64,000 nt of DNA. Origin: Microbacterium gorillae (GTDB taxonomy: Bacteria > Actinomycetota > Actinomycetes > Actinomycetales > Microbacteriaceae). The translations under genes were made by a program, and so were the position numbers. Positions within the stretch are counted from its first letter, which is position 1; every line of letters begins with the position of its first letter. Positions 17,140 to 24,877 of this stretch are shown piece after piece. The stretch spans positions 124,001 to 188,000 of the forward strand of contig NZ_LN648872.1 in the NCBI RefSeq assembly GCF_000826185.2. The letters are read 5' to 3'. The notes beneath the pieces are model-generated. The model was not told the origin of the DNA. It did not search any database and saw only the letters and a list, made by a program, of their open reading frames with translations.

Positions 17140-17140
17140 G

Positions 17141-17923
17141 TCAGTCCGCCCCGTGGATCGTTCTGAGGTATTCCAGGCCGTCCTCGATGGCCCGTGTGAA
17201 CTCGTCGGGGCTCGGCCCGCTCGGGGACAGGTTCGCGTGTGCGGCGAGTTCTTCCGCGGCCTGACGGACACCGTCCTCGAACGCTGCACGCTGCGGGCCG
17301 GTCATCTCCTTGGTGTTGAGGCTCGACGCGGTCTCCACGAGATACGCCTCGGCGAGGATCAGGGCGACCGCCTCCTCGGCGATCTGTCCGAGCGACACGT
17401 CCGCGCCGGATGTGTCGCTCTCCACGAGCCACTCCGCGAGCCTTCCGACGACTGCCAACTGCTCGTCCGTCTCGATCGTCCCGGGCGGGAGGTCCTCGCA
17501 GACTTTCTGCGCGATCTGATGGGCAACATCGAAGATGTTCGGGTTCGCTCGGAGTGCGTCATAGTCCAGGCCGAGGTCCCGCAAGGTCTGTGAGTCGCCC
17601 GTGCGATAGGCATACGCCGCCGCCGCACCTCGGCCTGCGGACCGTGCCGATCCGGACACCGACCGGGTGACCGTGTCGGTGCCGCGTCGGGCCCGTCCGC
17701 TTCCGCCGCCACCCCGGGAGGATCGGAAGAGCGCGGCCGCGGGCAGGACCCTGCCCGCGGGTGAGGTTGGAGACGGCTTCAACGGTGAGAGAAGCGTCGG
17801 TTGGGCGTTGGATGGCGTCGGAGCCACGACGTCCGAGCCGGGGAGACTGGCGAGCCAGTCGTCGAGTCCGTCGCGTACTTCGCCTCCGGCGGCGCTCCCG
17901 GAGTATGAACCCTTCGTGCCCAT
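17141..17923 (-). CDS. qatB: QatB, Qat anti-phage system component of unknown function
   Basis: 260 residues. It opens with MGTKGSYSGSAAGG, the kind of start I associate with QatB proteins. A low-complexity region rich in Gly, Ser, Pro and Ala follows to about residue 105, then a helical, acidic C-terminal domain. No enzyme motif is visible. The start overlaps the qatA stop by one base (TGATG). Identification rests on this N-terminus plus its place between the KAP ATPase and the QueC-like gene. Confidence 0.85.
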   Translation of the reverse strand: MGTKGSYSGSAAGGEVRDGLDDWLASLPGSDVVAPTPSNAQPTLLSPLKPSPTSPAGRVLPAAALFRSSRGGGGSGRARRGTDTVTRSVSGSARSAGRGAAAAYAYRTGDSQTLRDLGLDYDALRANPNIFDVAHQIAQKVCEDLPPGTIETDEQLAVVGRLAEWLVESDTSGADVSLGQIAEEAVALILAEAYLVETASSLNTKEMTGPQRAAFEDGVRQAAEELAAHANLSPSGPSPDEFTRAIEDGLEYLRTIHGAD

Positions 17924-19935
17924 CAGCGCTGCGCCCCCTTGGGCGGCGGTGTCGTGAGCGCCTTCTTGATGGTGCCGTCGGGTAGCTGCGCAGCAAGGGC
18001 GTTGATGACGTCCTTGATTCCGGGGATGTCGAGTCCCGCGATGGTGATCGCGGTGCCCGGCTGGAGCTCGGAGGTTGGGAGCCGCCGGAACGCCTCAAGC
18101 GCGGCGGGTTGCACGGCCGGATGTGCCTTGGCGAGGCGTGCGATTCCGGCGACTGCCCCACGCTGCTCTTGGACCCGGTCCCTGGCGCGCAATCCCAAGT
18201 GGCGGAGGAGCTGGCTGACGTCATCGATCGTGAGAGCGAGGAGACTCTCCTCGCTGAGCTGCCGCCTGTCGACCGTCCTGGTCGAAGCCAACAGCGCGGC
18301 CAGGTCACGAAGGTGCTGCGGGAGTTCGGCGCTGACGAGCAGATCTCCGCGAAAGGACGCCGCGAGGTGGAGGTACGGGCTCAGATCGAGTTCGTGAAGA
18401 TCCGGAGGGAGCTTGGCCCACCGGATCATGTCGTCCCCGAAGTGCGGGGCGACAGTGGCCGTCGCCGGCGCGGGCTCTGGCTGCTCGTCTGCGCTCTCGG
18501 TGTGCTCACCGCTCGTCGCCGGCTCAGCCCGCTCTACGACGGTTGGCGGCAACACGAGCGGTTCGACCGTCGTCTCGACTCCGGGCGACTTCCCGGATGC
18601 GCCGTCGGTGGTCGCCGGTGCATCCTTGGGGCGGTTCGCTTGCGTCTCCAGCGCTTCCAGACGGTCCCGGAGCTCACCGGTCCGCAGCCACGACAGCACC
18701 GACTGGAACTGGTCGGGCAGGAGTACTTCGAGGACCATGAGCTTGGCGACCACGTCGTAATCGAGGTCGATGCCGCGTCGCGCTGCGATCGAGCGACGGA
18801 TGTTCAGATCGTTGAGGAATCGCTTGATGCGACGCGGATTGCCACGAAGCTTCTCGTACAGGATCGTCGTCAGTCGACGCGCGAAGGAAAGCTCCCGCTG
18901 GACATCGAGACCGTCCGGTGCCTTGAGGTCATCGAGCGCGCCCACCGCGCGAAGCCGGTGGCATTCGGCGATGACCGTCGCAAGCTGCTCGTCGGTGAGG
19001 CGCTTGTCGATGCGGTTCTGCAGCTGCAGCAACAGCACGTACGACTCCGTGTCAAACGCTCCCAGCGCAGGCAGAGGAACGGTCGTCTGGACGATCTTGT
19101 GCAGATACAGCTTGGATGGCGGCTCGGCCGGGAGCGCATCTTCGTCGTCGGGGCGCTCGGCCGGCATGCTCCACTCCGGCAGACGAGTGCGGATGGCATC
19201 AGCGACCCTGTCCTCGTCCGCCGCGATGACGAAAGCCATGCCCTCGACGCTCAGGAACAGACGGATCGCCTCCAAGGTCTCCACGACCGTGTCCACCAAG
19301 CACCTGTCGAGGTCATCGACCAGCACGGCCACACGCCGAATGTGGGACATCTCCTCCGCTGCGAGGAGTTCGGCGAACTCGGCCTTGAACCCAGCGAGCC
19401 CGCGCGGTTCGTCCTTCTGATCAGTTCCCTTGGGCGCAGGCTCCCGGATGAGGTCCAACACCTTGTCGACACCGGGCAGCGTCAGCGTGAGGGAGGACGT
19501 GGCAGCCAGCTTGACTGCTTTCGCCCAGTCGATCCTGTCCGACAGCTTCTTCAGAAGCTTCTTGATCTTCGCGCCCTTGGTCTCCTCAACGTCCTTCAGG
19601 CGTTCGGACAGCTCGGCCGAGATGGCGTCGAGCACTTCTCCAATGAGCGATTCCTTCGCTCCGACGGCCGGGTCATATCGCCACGGGTCGGTGCGGACGG
19701 TGAGGATCTTCGCAGTCTCCGCGTCGCTTCGCGACTCTAGGTCGTCCTTGATGAGCTCGAGGACCGTGGTCTTGCCGCTGCCCCACGGGCCGGAGAGCCC
19801 GATCGCCAGAGGGTCGAGCGCATCATCAAGCACCGCATCCGACACCGTCTCCGCGATGGCGCGGGCTGCCAAGAAATCGACCTTCGAGGGCTCGTCGGAC
19901 CAGAGCCGCCCGCGGAGATCCTGGGTGACGGTCAT
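17923..19935 (-). CDS. qatA: QatA, KAP-family P-loop ATPase of the Qat anti-phage system
   Basis: 670 residues. Walker A GPWGSGKT at 49-56 and Walker B VAVLVDDLDRC at 202-212 define a KAP NTPase. The segment KLLKKLSDRIDWAKAVKLAA between them is where KAP proteins often carry membrane or helical insertions; here it is only moderately hydrophobic. The C-terminal third contains an acidic, Pro-rich linker and a helical domain with HLRDLAALLAS. The start at 19935 is fixed by GAGGAGG just upstream; the frame is open beyond it. First gene of the operon. Confidence 0.93.
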   Translation of the reverse strand: MTVTQDLRGRLWSDEPSKVDFLAARAIAETVSDAVLDDALDPLAIGLSGPWGSGKTTVLELIKDDLESRSDAETAKILTVRTDPWRYDPAVGAKESLIGEVLDAISAELSERLKDVEETKGAKIKKLLKKLSDRIDWAKAVKLAATSSLTLTLPGVDKVLDLIREPAPKGTDQKDEPRGLAGFKAEFAELLAAEEMSHIRRVAVLVDDLDRCLVDTVVETLEAIRLFLSVEGMAFVIAADEDRVADAIRTRLPEWSMPAERPDDEDALPAEPPSKLYLHKIVQTTVPLPALGAFDTESYVLLLQLQNRIDKRLTDEQLATVIAECHRLRAVGALDDLKAPDGLDVQRELSFARRLTTILYEKLRGNPRRIKRFLNDLNIRRSIAARRGIDLDYDVVAKLMVLEVLLPDQFQSVLSWLRTGELRDRLEALETQANRPKDAPATTDGASGKSPGVETTVEPLVLPPTVVERAEPATSGEHTESADEQPEPAPATATVAPHFGDDMIRWAKLPPDLHELDLSPYLHLAASFRGDLLVSAELPQHLRDLAALLASTRTVDRRQLSEESLLALTIDDVSQLLRHLGLRARDRVQEQRGAVAGIARLAKAHPAVQPAALEAFRRLPTSELQPGTAITIAGLDIPGIKDVINALAAQLPDGTIKKALTTPPPKGAQR

Positions 19936-20148
19936 GGTGCCTCCTCGTGTCAGGGAACGGGAGACGACCGTGCGGCCCCGCGCGCCCTGTTCGCCGGGGC
20001 GATACGCGGACGCGACACCCACGTGTGACGGCTGTGGTCTGAGCCTAAGAGTCCCATGAGCGGCCCTGGCCCTCAGCGCCGACACGCTGAAGGACCGGGT
20101 GGGGCGAACACCCGGACCCGATTGCCACGCAAACCGTTGACCCGAGGA

Positions 20149-20489
20149 TGTCCCACAGCTCGTGGGACAATGCGCCGCCACCCGCTTCGCTAGGAATGTG
20201 CCGCAGGCTGTGGCACATTGTCAGCGAGACCAGCGATGTCGTTGATCCGGGCAGCCAATTCTCGGCTCACCGAGGCGAGAATCTCGCCGGCTGGGTGACC
20301 GCGCCACCCTTCCTCCTGGGTGCCAGCGAATTGTTGGCTCACTGTGCCAAGAAATCTCAGGGCCGTGGTCTGCCGCGCCCTCGCCCTACGGGCGCCGACA
20401 GAGATTGACGCCATTGGTCCGAGCGCCAACCCGCCACACCTCCCTCTTCGTGTGTGCAGCGAGTTCTTGGCCTGCCGCGCCAAGAACTC
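20149..20489. repeat. Array of five related hairpins upstream of qatA
   Basis: Five inverted repeats, all compatible with a 9-base loop: 20149-20169 (TGTCCCAC/GTGGGACA), 20195-20219 (AATGTGCC/GGCACATT, perfect), 20258-20282 (ATTCTCGG/GCGAGAAT), 20330-20354 (ATTGTTGG/CCAAGAAA, two mismatches) and 20461-20489 (GAGTTCTTGG/CCAAGAACTC, perfect 10 bp). The last three share a GCAGC or CCAGC leader. Arm sequences change between copies while staying complementary. The 833 bases from 19936 to 20768 contain no convincing gene. Confidence 0.7.
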
Positions 20490-20627
20490 TCCGATCATCA
20501 TCCTCACCAGCTTCCCTGGACCCACCGACCCGCCTCAGCGTTCTATGCGGACCGAGTTGCATGGAGGGCAGCCGGGAAAGTGTTACGACAAGGACGCCCC
20601 GATCGCGCTCCGAGTCCCCGCCAGACC

Positions 20628-20765
20628 TGACACCGAGTGTCATCCCGCCGCGATACCCCCAGACGTCGGCCTGCTCTCGCGCTTGCTGTCACCGTTCGTG
20701 TCACTTCCTGAGCCCAGAATCGGCCATTTCGTCTGACAGCAGCTGTCAACGCGAGCGTCACCCGA
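20628..20765. repeat. Cluster of TGACA/TGTCA palindromes at the island's right edge
   Basis: TGACAC-CGA-GTGTCA at 20628-20642, GCTGTCA at 20685, GTGTCAC at 20698, and TGACAGC-A-GCTGTCA at 20734-20748, followed by CGTCACCCGACAGTC. The motif resembles the GTGACAC/GTGTCAC parts of the repeats at the left edge (10271-10360). It ends at the stop codon of the sigma-factor gene. It may be a decayed element end. Confidence 0.4.
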
Positions 20766-20768
20766 CAG

Positions 20769-21662
20769 TCAGATCCGGGTGAGCTTGGCCGGATTGCAGA
20801 CCTGCAGGAGGGTGCGGACGCGGCCGGACGGGTCGAGACGGATCACCATCACGTCGCGTCGGCCGGAGCCGTCGCCGAGCCGGCGGGCGTCCATCCCGAG
20901 CTCGCCGTTGACCATCACCGCGGACATTTCTATCGTGGCCCCGGCGGCGATGGCCTTGGCCATCACGCCGAGCAGGAAGCGCGCGATCCGGTCCGCACCG
21001 AAGATCGGGTTGCGTGCGGCGCTGACGATGCCGCCACCGTCCGAGAACAGCGTCGCGTCGTCCTCCAGCAGTTCCACGACCGCGGCGACGTCGCCGGACT
21101 CGACCGCATCGGCCAGCCGCTGGAGGGCCTCGCGGTTCGCGCGATCCGCGACGGACTGGTCGGGGGTGATGTCCAGGCGACGCTCGGCGCGGGAGATCAG
21201 CTGGCGCACGCTCGCGGGGGAGCGCTGCAGGATCTCGCCGATCTCCGGCGCGGTCATCGCGAACGCGCGGTGCAGGACGAGGGCCGCGCGGGCCTCGGGG
21301 GTGAGCTGCTCCGCCACGTGCAGGAGCGTGAGAGAAAGCAGCTCGCGGGTCGCGGCGACCTCATCCGGCAGGCGGGCGGTGTCCACCGGCTCGGGCAACC
21401 AGGGCCCCGGGTACACCTCGCGTGCGGCGGCGAGCGTCCGCACACGGTCGACGCTGCGGCGCACGCACACCGTCGTCAGCCACGCCGACCAGGACCGCAC
21501 CGGGGTGTGCTCGCGCTCCGCCGCGAGGGCGGTGATCGCGACCTCGGACACGACGTCCTCCGCCTCGCCCCAGTCGCCGAGCATCCGGTACGCGATGCCG
21601 AGCAATCGCCCGCGCGCGAGCGACCACGCGTCGGTGGCGGCGGAAGCCGGGGCGGACGTCAT
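20769..21662 (-). CDS. sigJ: ECF41 (SigJ-type) sigma factor with SnoaL-like C-terminal domain
   Basis: 297 residues. Sigma region 2 (GIAYRMLGDWGEAEDVVSEV) and region 4 (MTAPEIGEILQRSPASVRQL) are followed by a SnoaL-like domain. ECF41 hallmarks are present: PWLPEP in the linker, DGGG in FSDGGGIVSA and a C-terminal NPAKL, like the NPDKL motif. In this group the C-terminal domain modulates sigma activity in place of an anti-sigma factor. The start at 21662 (MTSAPASAA) is 13 bases from the upstream AhpD-like gene. Confidence 0.92.
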   Translation of the reverse strand: MTSAPASAATDAWSLARGRLLGIAYRMLGDWGEAEDVVSEVAITALAAEREHTPVRSWSAWLTTVCVRRSVDRVRTLAAAREVYPGPWLPEPVDTARLPDEVAATRELLSLTLLHVAEQLTPEARAALVLHRAFAMTAPEIGEILQRSPASVRQLISRAERRLDITPDQSVADRANREALQRLADAVESGDVAAVVELLEDDATLFSDGGGIVSAARNPIFGADRIARFLLGVMAKAIAAGATIEMSAVMVNGELGMDARRLGDGSGRRDVMVIRLDPSGRVRTLLQVCNPAKLTRI

Positions 21663-21675
21663 GCCGTCACGATAC

Positions 21676-22134
21676 TCACGCGATCGGATGGCTCGCATCC
21701 ACGGGCGGTGTCATCCGCGTGGAGATCGCGATCCGGTTCCAGACGTTGATCGTGGCGATGGCGAGGACCAGCGCGCCAAGCTCGCCCTCATCGAAGAACG
21801 CCGCCGCACGCTCCCACACCTCGTCCGACACGGCGTTCTCGCCCAACCGCGTCACCGCGTCGGTGAGCGCGAGGACGGCGCGCTCGCGATCGGTGAGGAG
21901 TTCGCCGGCGTGCTCCCACGCTGTCGCGGCCGTCAGCACCCGCTGCGGGATGCCCGCCTTCAGCCCGTCGGTGATGTGCATGTCCACGCAGAACGTGCAG
22001 CCGTTGATCACGGACGCCCGGATCTTCAACAGTTCGTACAGCCGCTTGTCCACGTGCGTGCGGCTGTACGTCTCCATCCCGATGACCGCGGCGTAACCCA
22101 GCTTGTTCGTTCGACCCATTTCGATTCGTGTCAT
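21676..22134 (-). CDS. AhpD-like carboxymuconolactone-decarboxylase family protein
   Basis: 152 residues. The CxxC of AhpD-like proteins is in INGCTFCVDMH, with the histidine seven residues after the first Cys. It is probably a peroxidase or disulfide reductase. Genes of this family are the usual partners and targets of ECF41 sigma factors, and the sigma gene lies directly downstream. Start ATG 22134 gives MTRIEMGRTNK; ATG 22119 is an alternative. Confidence 0.9.
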   Translation of the reverse strand: MTRIEMGRTNKLGYAAVIGMETYSRTHVDKRLYELLKIRASVINGCTFCVDMHITDGLKAGIPQRVLTAATAWEHAGELLTDRERAVLALTDAVTRLGENAVSDEVWERAAAFFDEGELGALVLAIATINVWNRIAISTRMTPPVDASHPIA

Positions 22135-22142
22135 ATCTGATT

Positions 22143-22169
22143 GTCGGTGCCGTCGCCGGAAGTGTGACA
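22143..22169 (-). promoter_or_regulatory. ECF41-type promoter
   Basis: On the minus strand TGTCACA (22169-22163), 16 bases, then CGAC (22146-22143), directly upstream of the AhpD-like gene. The ECF41 consensus as I know it is TGTCACA-N16-CGTC, so the -35 is exact and the -10 differs by one base. It predicts autoregulation of the AhpD-sigJ operon. Confidence 0.7.
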
Positions 22170-22180
22170 GATCGCTCCCG

Positions 22181-22201
22181 GTATACCCCAGGGGGGTATA
22201 C
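22181..22201. promoter_or_regulatory. CsoR-like copper operator
   Basis: GTATACCCC-AGG-GGGGTATAC is a perfect 9-bp inverted repeat 27 bases before copZ. It matches the G/C-tract palindromes flanked by ATA that CsoR repressors bind. No csoR gene is in this window. It also sits close to the ECF41 promoter reading the other way. Confidence 0.75.
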
Positions 22202-22227
22202 ACTGATGCAGGCGAAGGGATGAACTG

Positions 22228-22440
22228 ATGAGCACTGAAACCTACCGTGTCGAGGGAATGACCTGTGGACACTGCGCGCAGGCCGTGACGAGCGAGGTGT
22301 CCGGCGTGACCGGCGTGACCGCGGCCGTCGTGGATCTCGAGGCGAACACCGTCGCCGTGACCGCGGACATCCAGCCCGCGCCGGACGCGATCGCCGCCGC
22401 CGTCGAAGAAGCCGGGTACACCCTCACCGGTCGAGCCTGA
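22228..22440 (+). CDS. copZ: CopZ-type copper chaperone
   Basis: 70 residues, one heavy-metal-associated domain. The metal site is GMTCGHC at residues 10-16. It would hand Cu(I) to the CopA ATPase encoded two bases downstream. Promoter and CsoR-like operator lie immediately upstream, so expression is probably copper-induced. Confidence 0.93.
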   Translation: MSTETYRVEGMTCGHCAQAVTSEVSGVTGVTAAVVDLEANTVAVTADIQPAPDAIAAAVEEAGYTLTGRA

Positions 22441-22442
22441 TC

Positions 22443-24662
22443 ATGACCGTCCTGCCCGACGCGCGCCGTGCGGTCACACTCGACATCGAGGGGATGACCT
22501 GCGCCAGCTGCGTCGCCCGCGTCGAGAAGCGGCTGCTCACGGTGCCGGGCGCGCAGGCCAGCGTGAATCTGGCGACCGAGTCGGCGAAGGTGTCCGTCCC
22601 GGACGATGCCGACGACGAGGCGCTGCTCGCGGCAGTCCGCTCCGCCGGGTACGACGCACGCGTACGCCGTGCGGGAGCGCGGGAAGCGGACGCGGCCCCC
22701 GCGCGCGCAGGAACGTCCCTCGGCACGCGACTGATCGTCAGTGCGGCCCTCGCCGTGCCGGTGATCGTTCTCGGCATGGTCCCCACCTGGCAGTTCCCGG
22801 GATGGCAGTGGGTCTCGTTGGGCCTCACGCTGCCGATCGTGCTGTGGGGCGGGTGGCCGTTCCACCGCGCGACGTTCGTGAATCTCCGCCACGGCGCCCT
22901 GACGATGGACACGCTGATCACGATGGGCACATCCGCCGCCCTGCTGTGGAGCCTCTGGGCGCTCGTGTTCGGCTCCGCCGGACGCCTCGGAATGACCCAT
23001 GAGTTCCAGCTCTTCGGCCCGGTCCACGACGCCACGGCTCTGGTCTACTTCGAAGTCGCCGCGGGTGTGACGGTGTTCCTCCTGCTCGGGCGGTGGTTCG
23101 AGCATCGGTCCAAGCGCACCGCCGGAGACGCTCTGCGCGCGCTGCTGAGCCTCGGCTCCCAGGATGTGATCCTCGCCGACGTGAAGGGGCAGGACGGCCC
23201 GACCGTTCCGATCGCGCTGCTCGGGGTCGGCGACCGGTTCGTCGTCCGGCCCGGTGGCACGATCGCCACCGACGGTGTCGTGGCGTACGGCTCCGCCGCG
23301 GTGGACGAGTCCATGCTCACCGGTGAATCGGTGCCGATCGCCGTCGACCCCGGCTCGTCCGTGACCGGTGGCACGATCGCCGTCGACGGGCGCCTGGTCG
23401 TCACCGCGACGGCGGTGGGGGAGCAGACGCGTCTGGCCACGATGGCTCGACTGGTTGAGGACGCGCAATCCGCGAAGGGTGCAACGCAGCGTCTCGCAGA
23501 CCGCATCTCTGCGGTCTTCGTGCCGGTCGTGATCGGGATCGCGATCCTGACCCTGCTGGTCTGGCTGCTCCTCGGTCAGCCCGTGGCGGCGGGATTCACG
23601 GCCGCCGTGGCCGTGCTCATCATCGCGTGCCCGTGCGCGCTCGGGCTCGCCACCCCGGTGGCGATCCTGGTCGGCACCGGACGCGGGGCTCAGCTCGGTG
23701 TGCTCATCACGGGTCCGGAGGCCATCGAAGCGGCGGCTCGGGTCGACACGATCCTGCTGGACAAGACCGGCACCCTCACCGAGGGGCGGATGTCCGTCCA
23801 TGCGGTGATCACCGGTCCCGAGGTCGACCGGGACGCCTTCATCGCGCGTGTCGCCGCGCTCGAGGCCGCCTCGGAGCACCCGGTGGCGCGCGCCATCGCC
23901 GCGCTGGTGGAGCGGCCGGCTGCCGTCAGCGAGTTCCGGAACGAGGCCGGTCGCGGGGTCGTGGGCACGGTCGCCGGAGCGCTCGTGTTCGCCCGCCGGG
24001 CGGACGCCGCCGACACCGATGCCCTACCGGACGTGCTGCGTGACGCCGTTCGTGCGGCCGCGGGCACGGTCGTCCTCGCCGGTACCGTCCGTGCGGGGGC
24101 GGAGCACGTCGACGGGGTCATCATTCTGACCGACGCCGTCCGTCCCGACAGCGCGGGCGCCGTGGCCGAGCTGCACGGCCTCGGCCTGGACGTGCGCCTG
24201 CTCACCGGTGACACCGCTTCCGCCGCCCGAGTGGTCGCGACCGCCGTGGGCATCACCGAGGTCACCGCCGGCGTCACGCCGGAGGCCAAGCTCGCCGCCG
24301 TGCGGGCCGCCCAGGCCGCCGGTGCGCGCGTGGCCATGGTGGGCGACGGGGTGAACGACGCCGCGGCGCTCGCGTCGGCCGACCTCGGCATCGCGATGGG
24401 CGGCGGGACGGACGCGGCCATGCACGCCAGCGACGTGACGCTCGTCCGGGACGACGTGACCGCGATCCCCACGGCGATCCGGCTGTCTCGCCGCATCATG
24501 GGCACGATCCGCGGCAACCTGTTCTGGGCGTTCGGCTACAACGTCGCCGCCATCCCGCTGGCGGCTCTCGGTCTGCTGAACCCGATGATCGCGGGTGCGG
24601 CCATGGCCTTCTCCAGCGTGTTCGTCGTGCTGAACAGCCTCCGGCTCCGTTCGTTCCACTGA
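22443..24662 (+). CDS. copA: Copper-exporting P-type ATPase CopA
   Basis: 739 residues. One N-terminal metal-binding domain with GMTCASC at 17-23, then eight expected membrane segments. All P1B motifs are present: TGES, the CPC metal site at about 396-398, phosphorylated Asp near 440 in DKTGTLTEG, SEHPVA and GDGVNDAAAL. The C-terminal helices carry NVAAIPLAA and MAFSSVFVVLNSLRLR, typical of Cu(I) exporters. It follows copZ in one operon. Confidence 0.96.
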   Translation: MTVLPDARRAVTLDIEGMTCASCVARVEKRLLTVPGAQASVNLATESAKVSVPDDADDEALLAAVRSAGYDARVRRAGAREADAAPARAGTSLGTRLIVSAALAVPVIVLGMVPTWQFPGWQWVSLGLTLPIVLWGGWPFHRATFVNLRHGALTMDTLITMGTSAALLWSLWALVFGSAGRLGMTHEFQLFGPVHDATALVYFEVAAGVTVFLLLGRWFEHRSKRTAGDALRALLSLGSQDVILADVKGQDGPTVPIALLGVGDRFVVRPGGTIATDGVVAYGSAAVDESMLTGESVPIAVDPGSSVTGGTIAVDGRLVVTATAVGEQTRLATMARLVEDAQSAKGATQRLADRISAVFVPVVIGIAILTLLVWLLLGQPVAAGFTAAVAVLIIACPCALGLATPVAILVGTGRGAQLGVLITGPEAIEAAARVDTILLDKTGTLTEGRMSVHAVITGPEVDRDAFIARVAALEAASEHPVARAIAALVERPAAVSEFRNEAGRGVVGTVAGALVFARRADAADTDALPDVLRDAVRAAAGTVVLAGTVRAGAEHVDGVIILTDAVRPDSAGAVAELHGLGLDVRLLTGDTASAARVVATAVGITEVTAGVTPEAKLAAVRAAQAAGARVAMVGDGVNDAAALASADLGIAMGGGTDAAMHASDVTLVRDDVTAIPTAIRLSRRIMGTIRGNLFWAFGYNVAAIPLAALGLLNPMIAGAAMAFSSVFVVLNSLRLRSFH

Positions 24663-24877
24663 CATACGCACGAACGTGCGCCCGCGGCGACTCGTGGGGT
24701 AAAATCCTTCCGTGGGGCTCCCTCGCCTTGTTCTCGTGTGCCGCTGAAGCGGAGTCCGCGAGCGGGTGAGGGCGAAGTTCTGGCACGTTCTGCACGATCG
24801 CGTGCCGACCCTCGACCGTTCCCGGCTCTGCGCCGGGCCCACCGGGAGGCATCCCGGACATCTCGCTCAGGAGGAGC

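Noticed and set aside
18109..19740. A 543-codon plus-strand frame opposite qatA
   Set aside because: Its translation is Arg/Gly-rich with no domain, a usual shadow of a high-GC gene; qatA on the other strand has all KAP motifs.
20149..20489. CRISPR array
   Set aside because: Repeats are not identical, spacings are irregular (48, 63, 72, 133 bases), and no cas genes are present.
20190..20525. A 111-codon minus-strand frame through the hairpin array
   Set aside because: Its repeated motifs (EFLARQAKN, FLGTVSQQF, EILASVSREL) follow from the DNA repeats; no ribosome-binding site, and the hairpin arms dominate the pattern. Not fully excluded.
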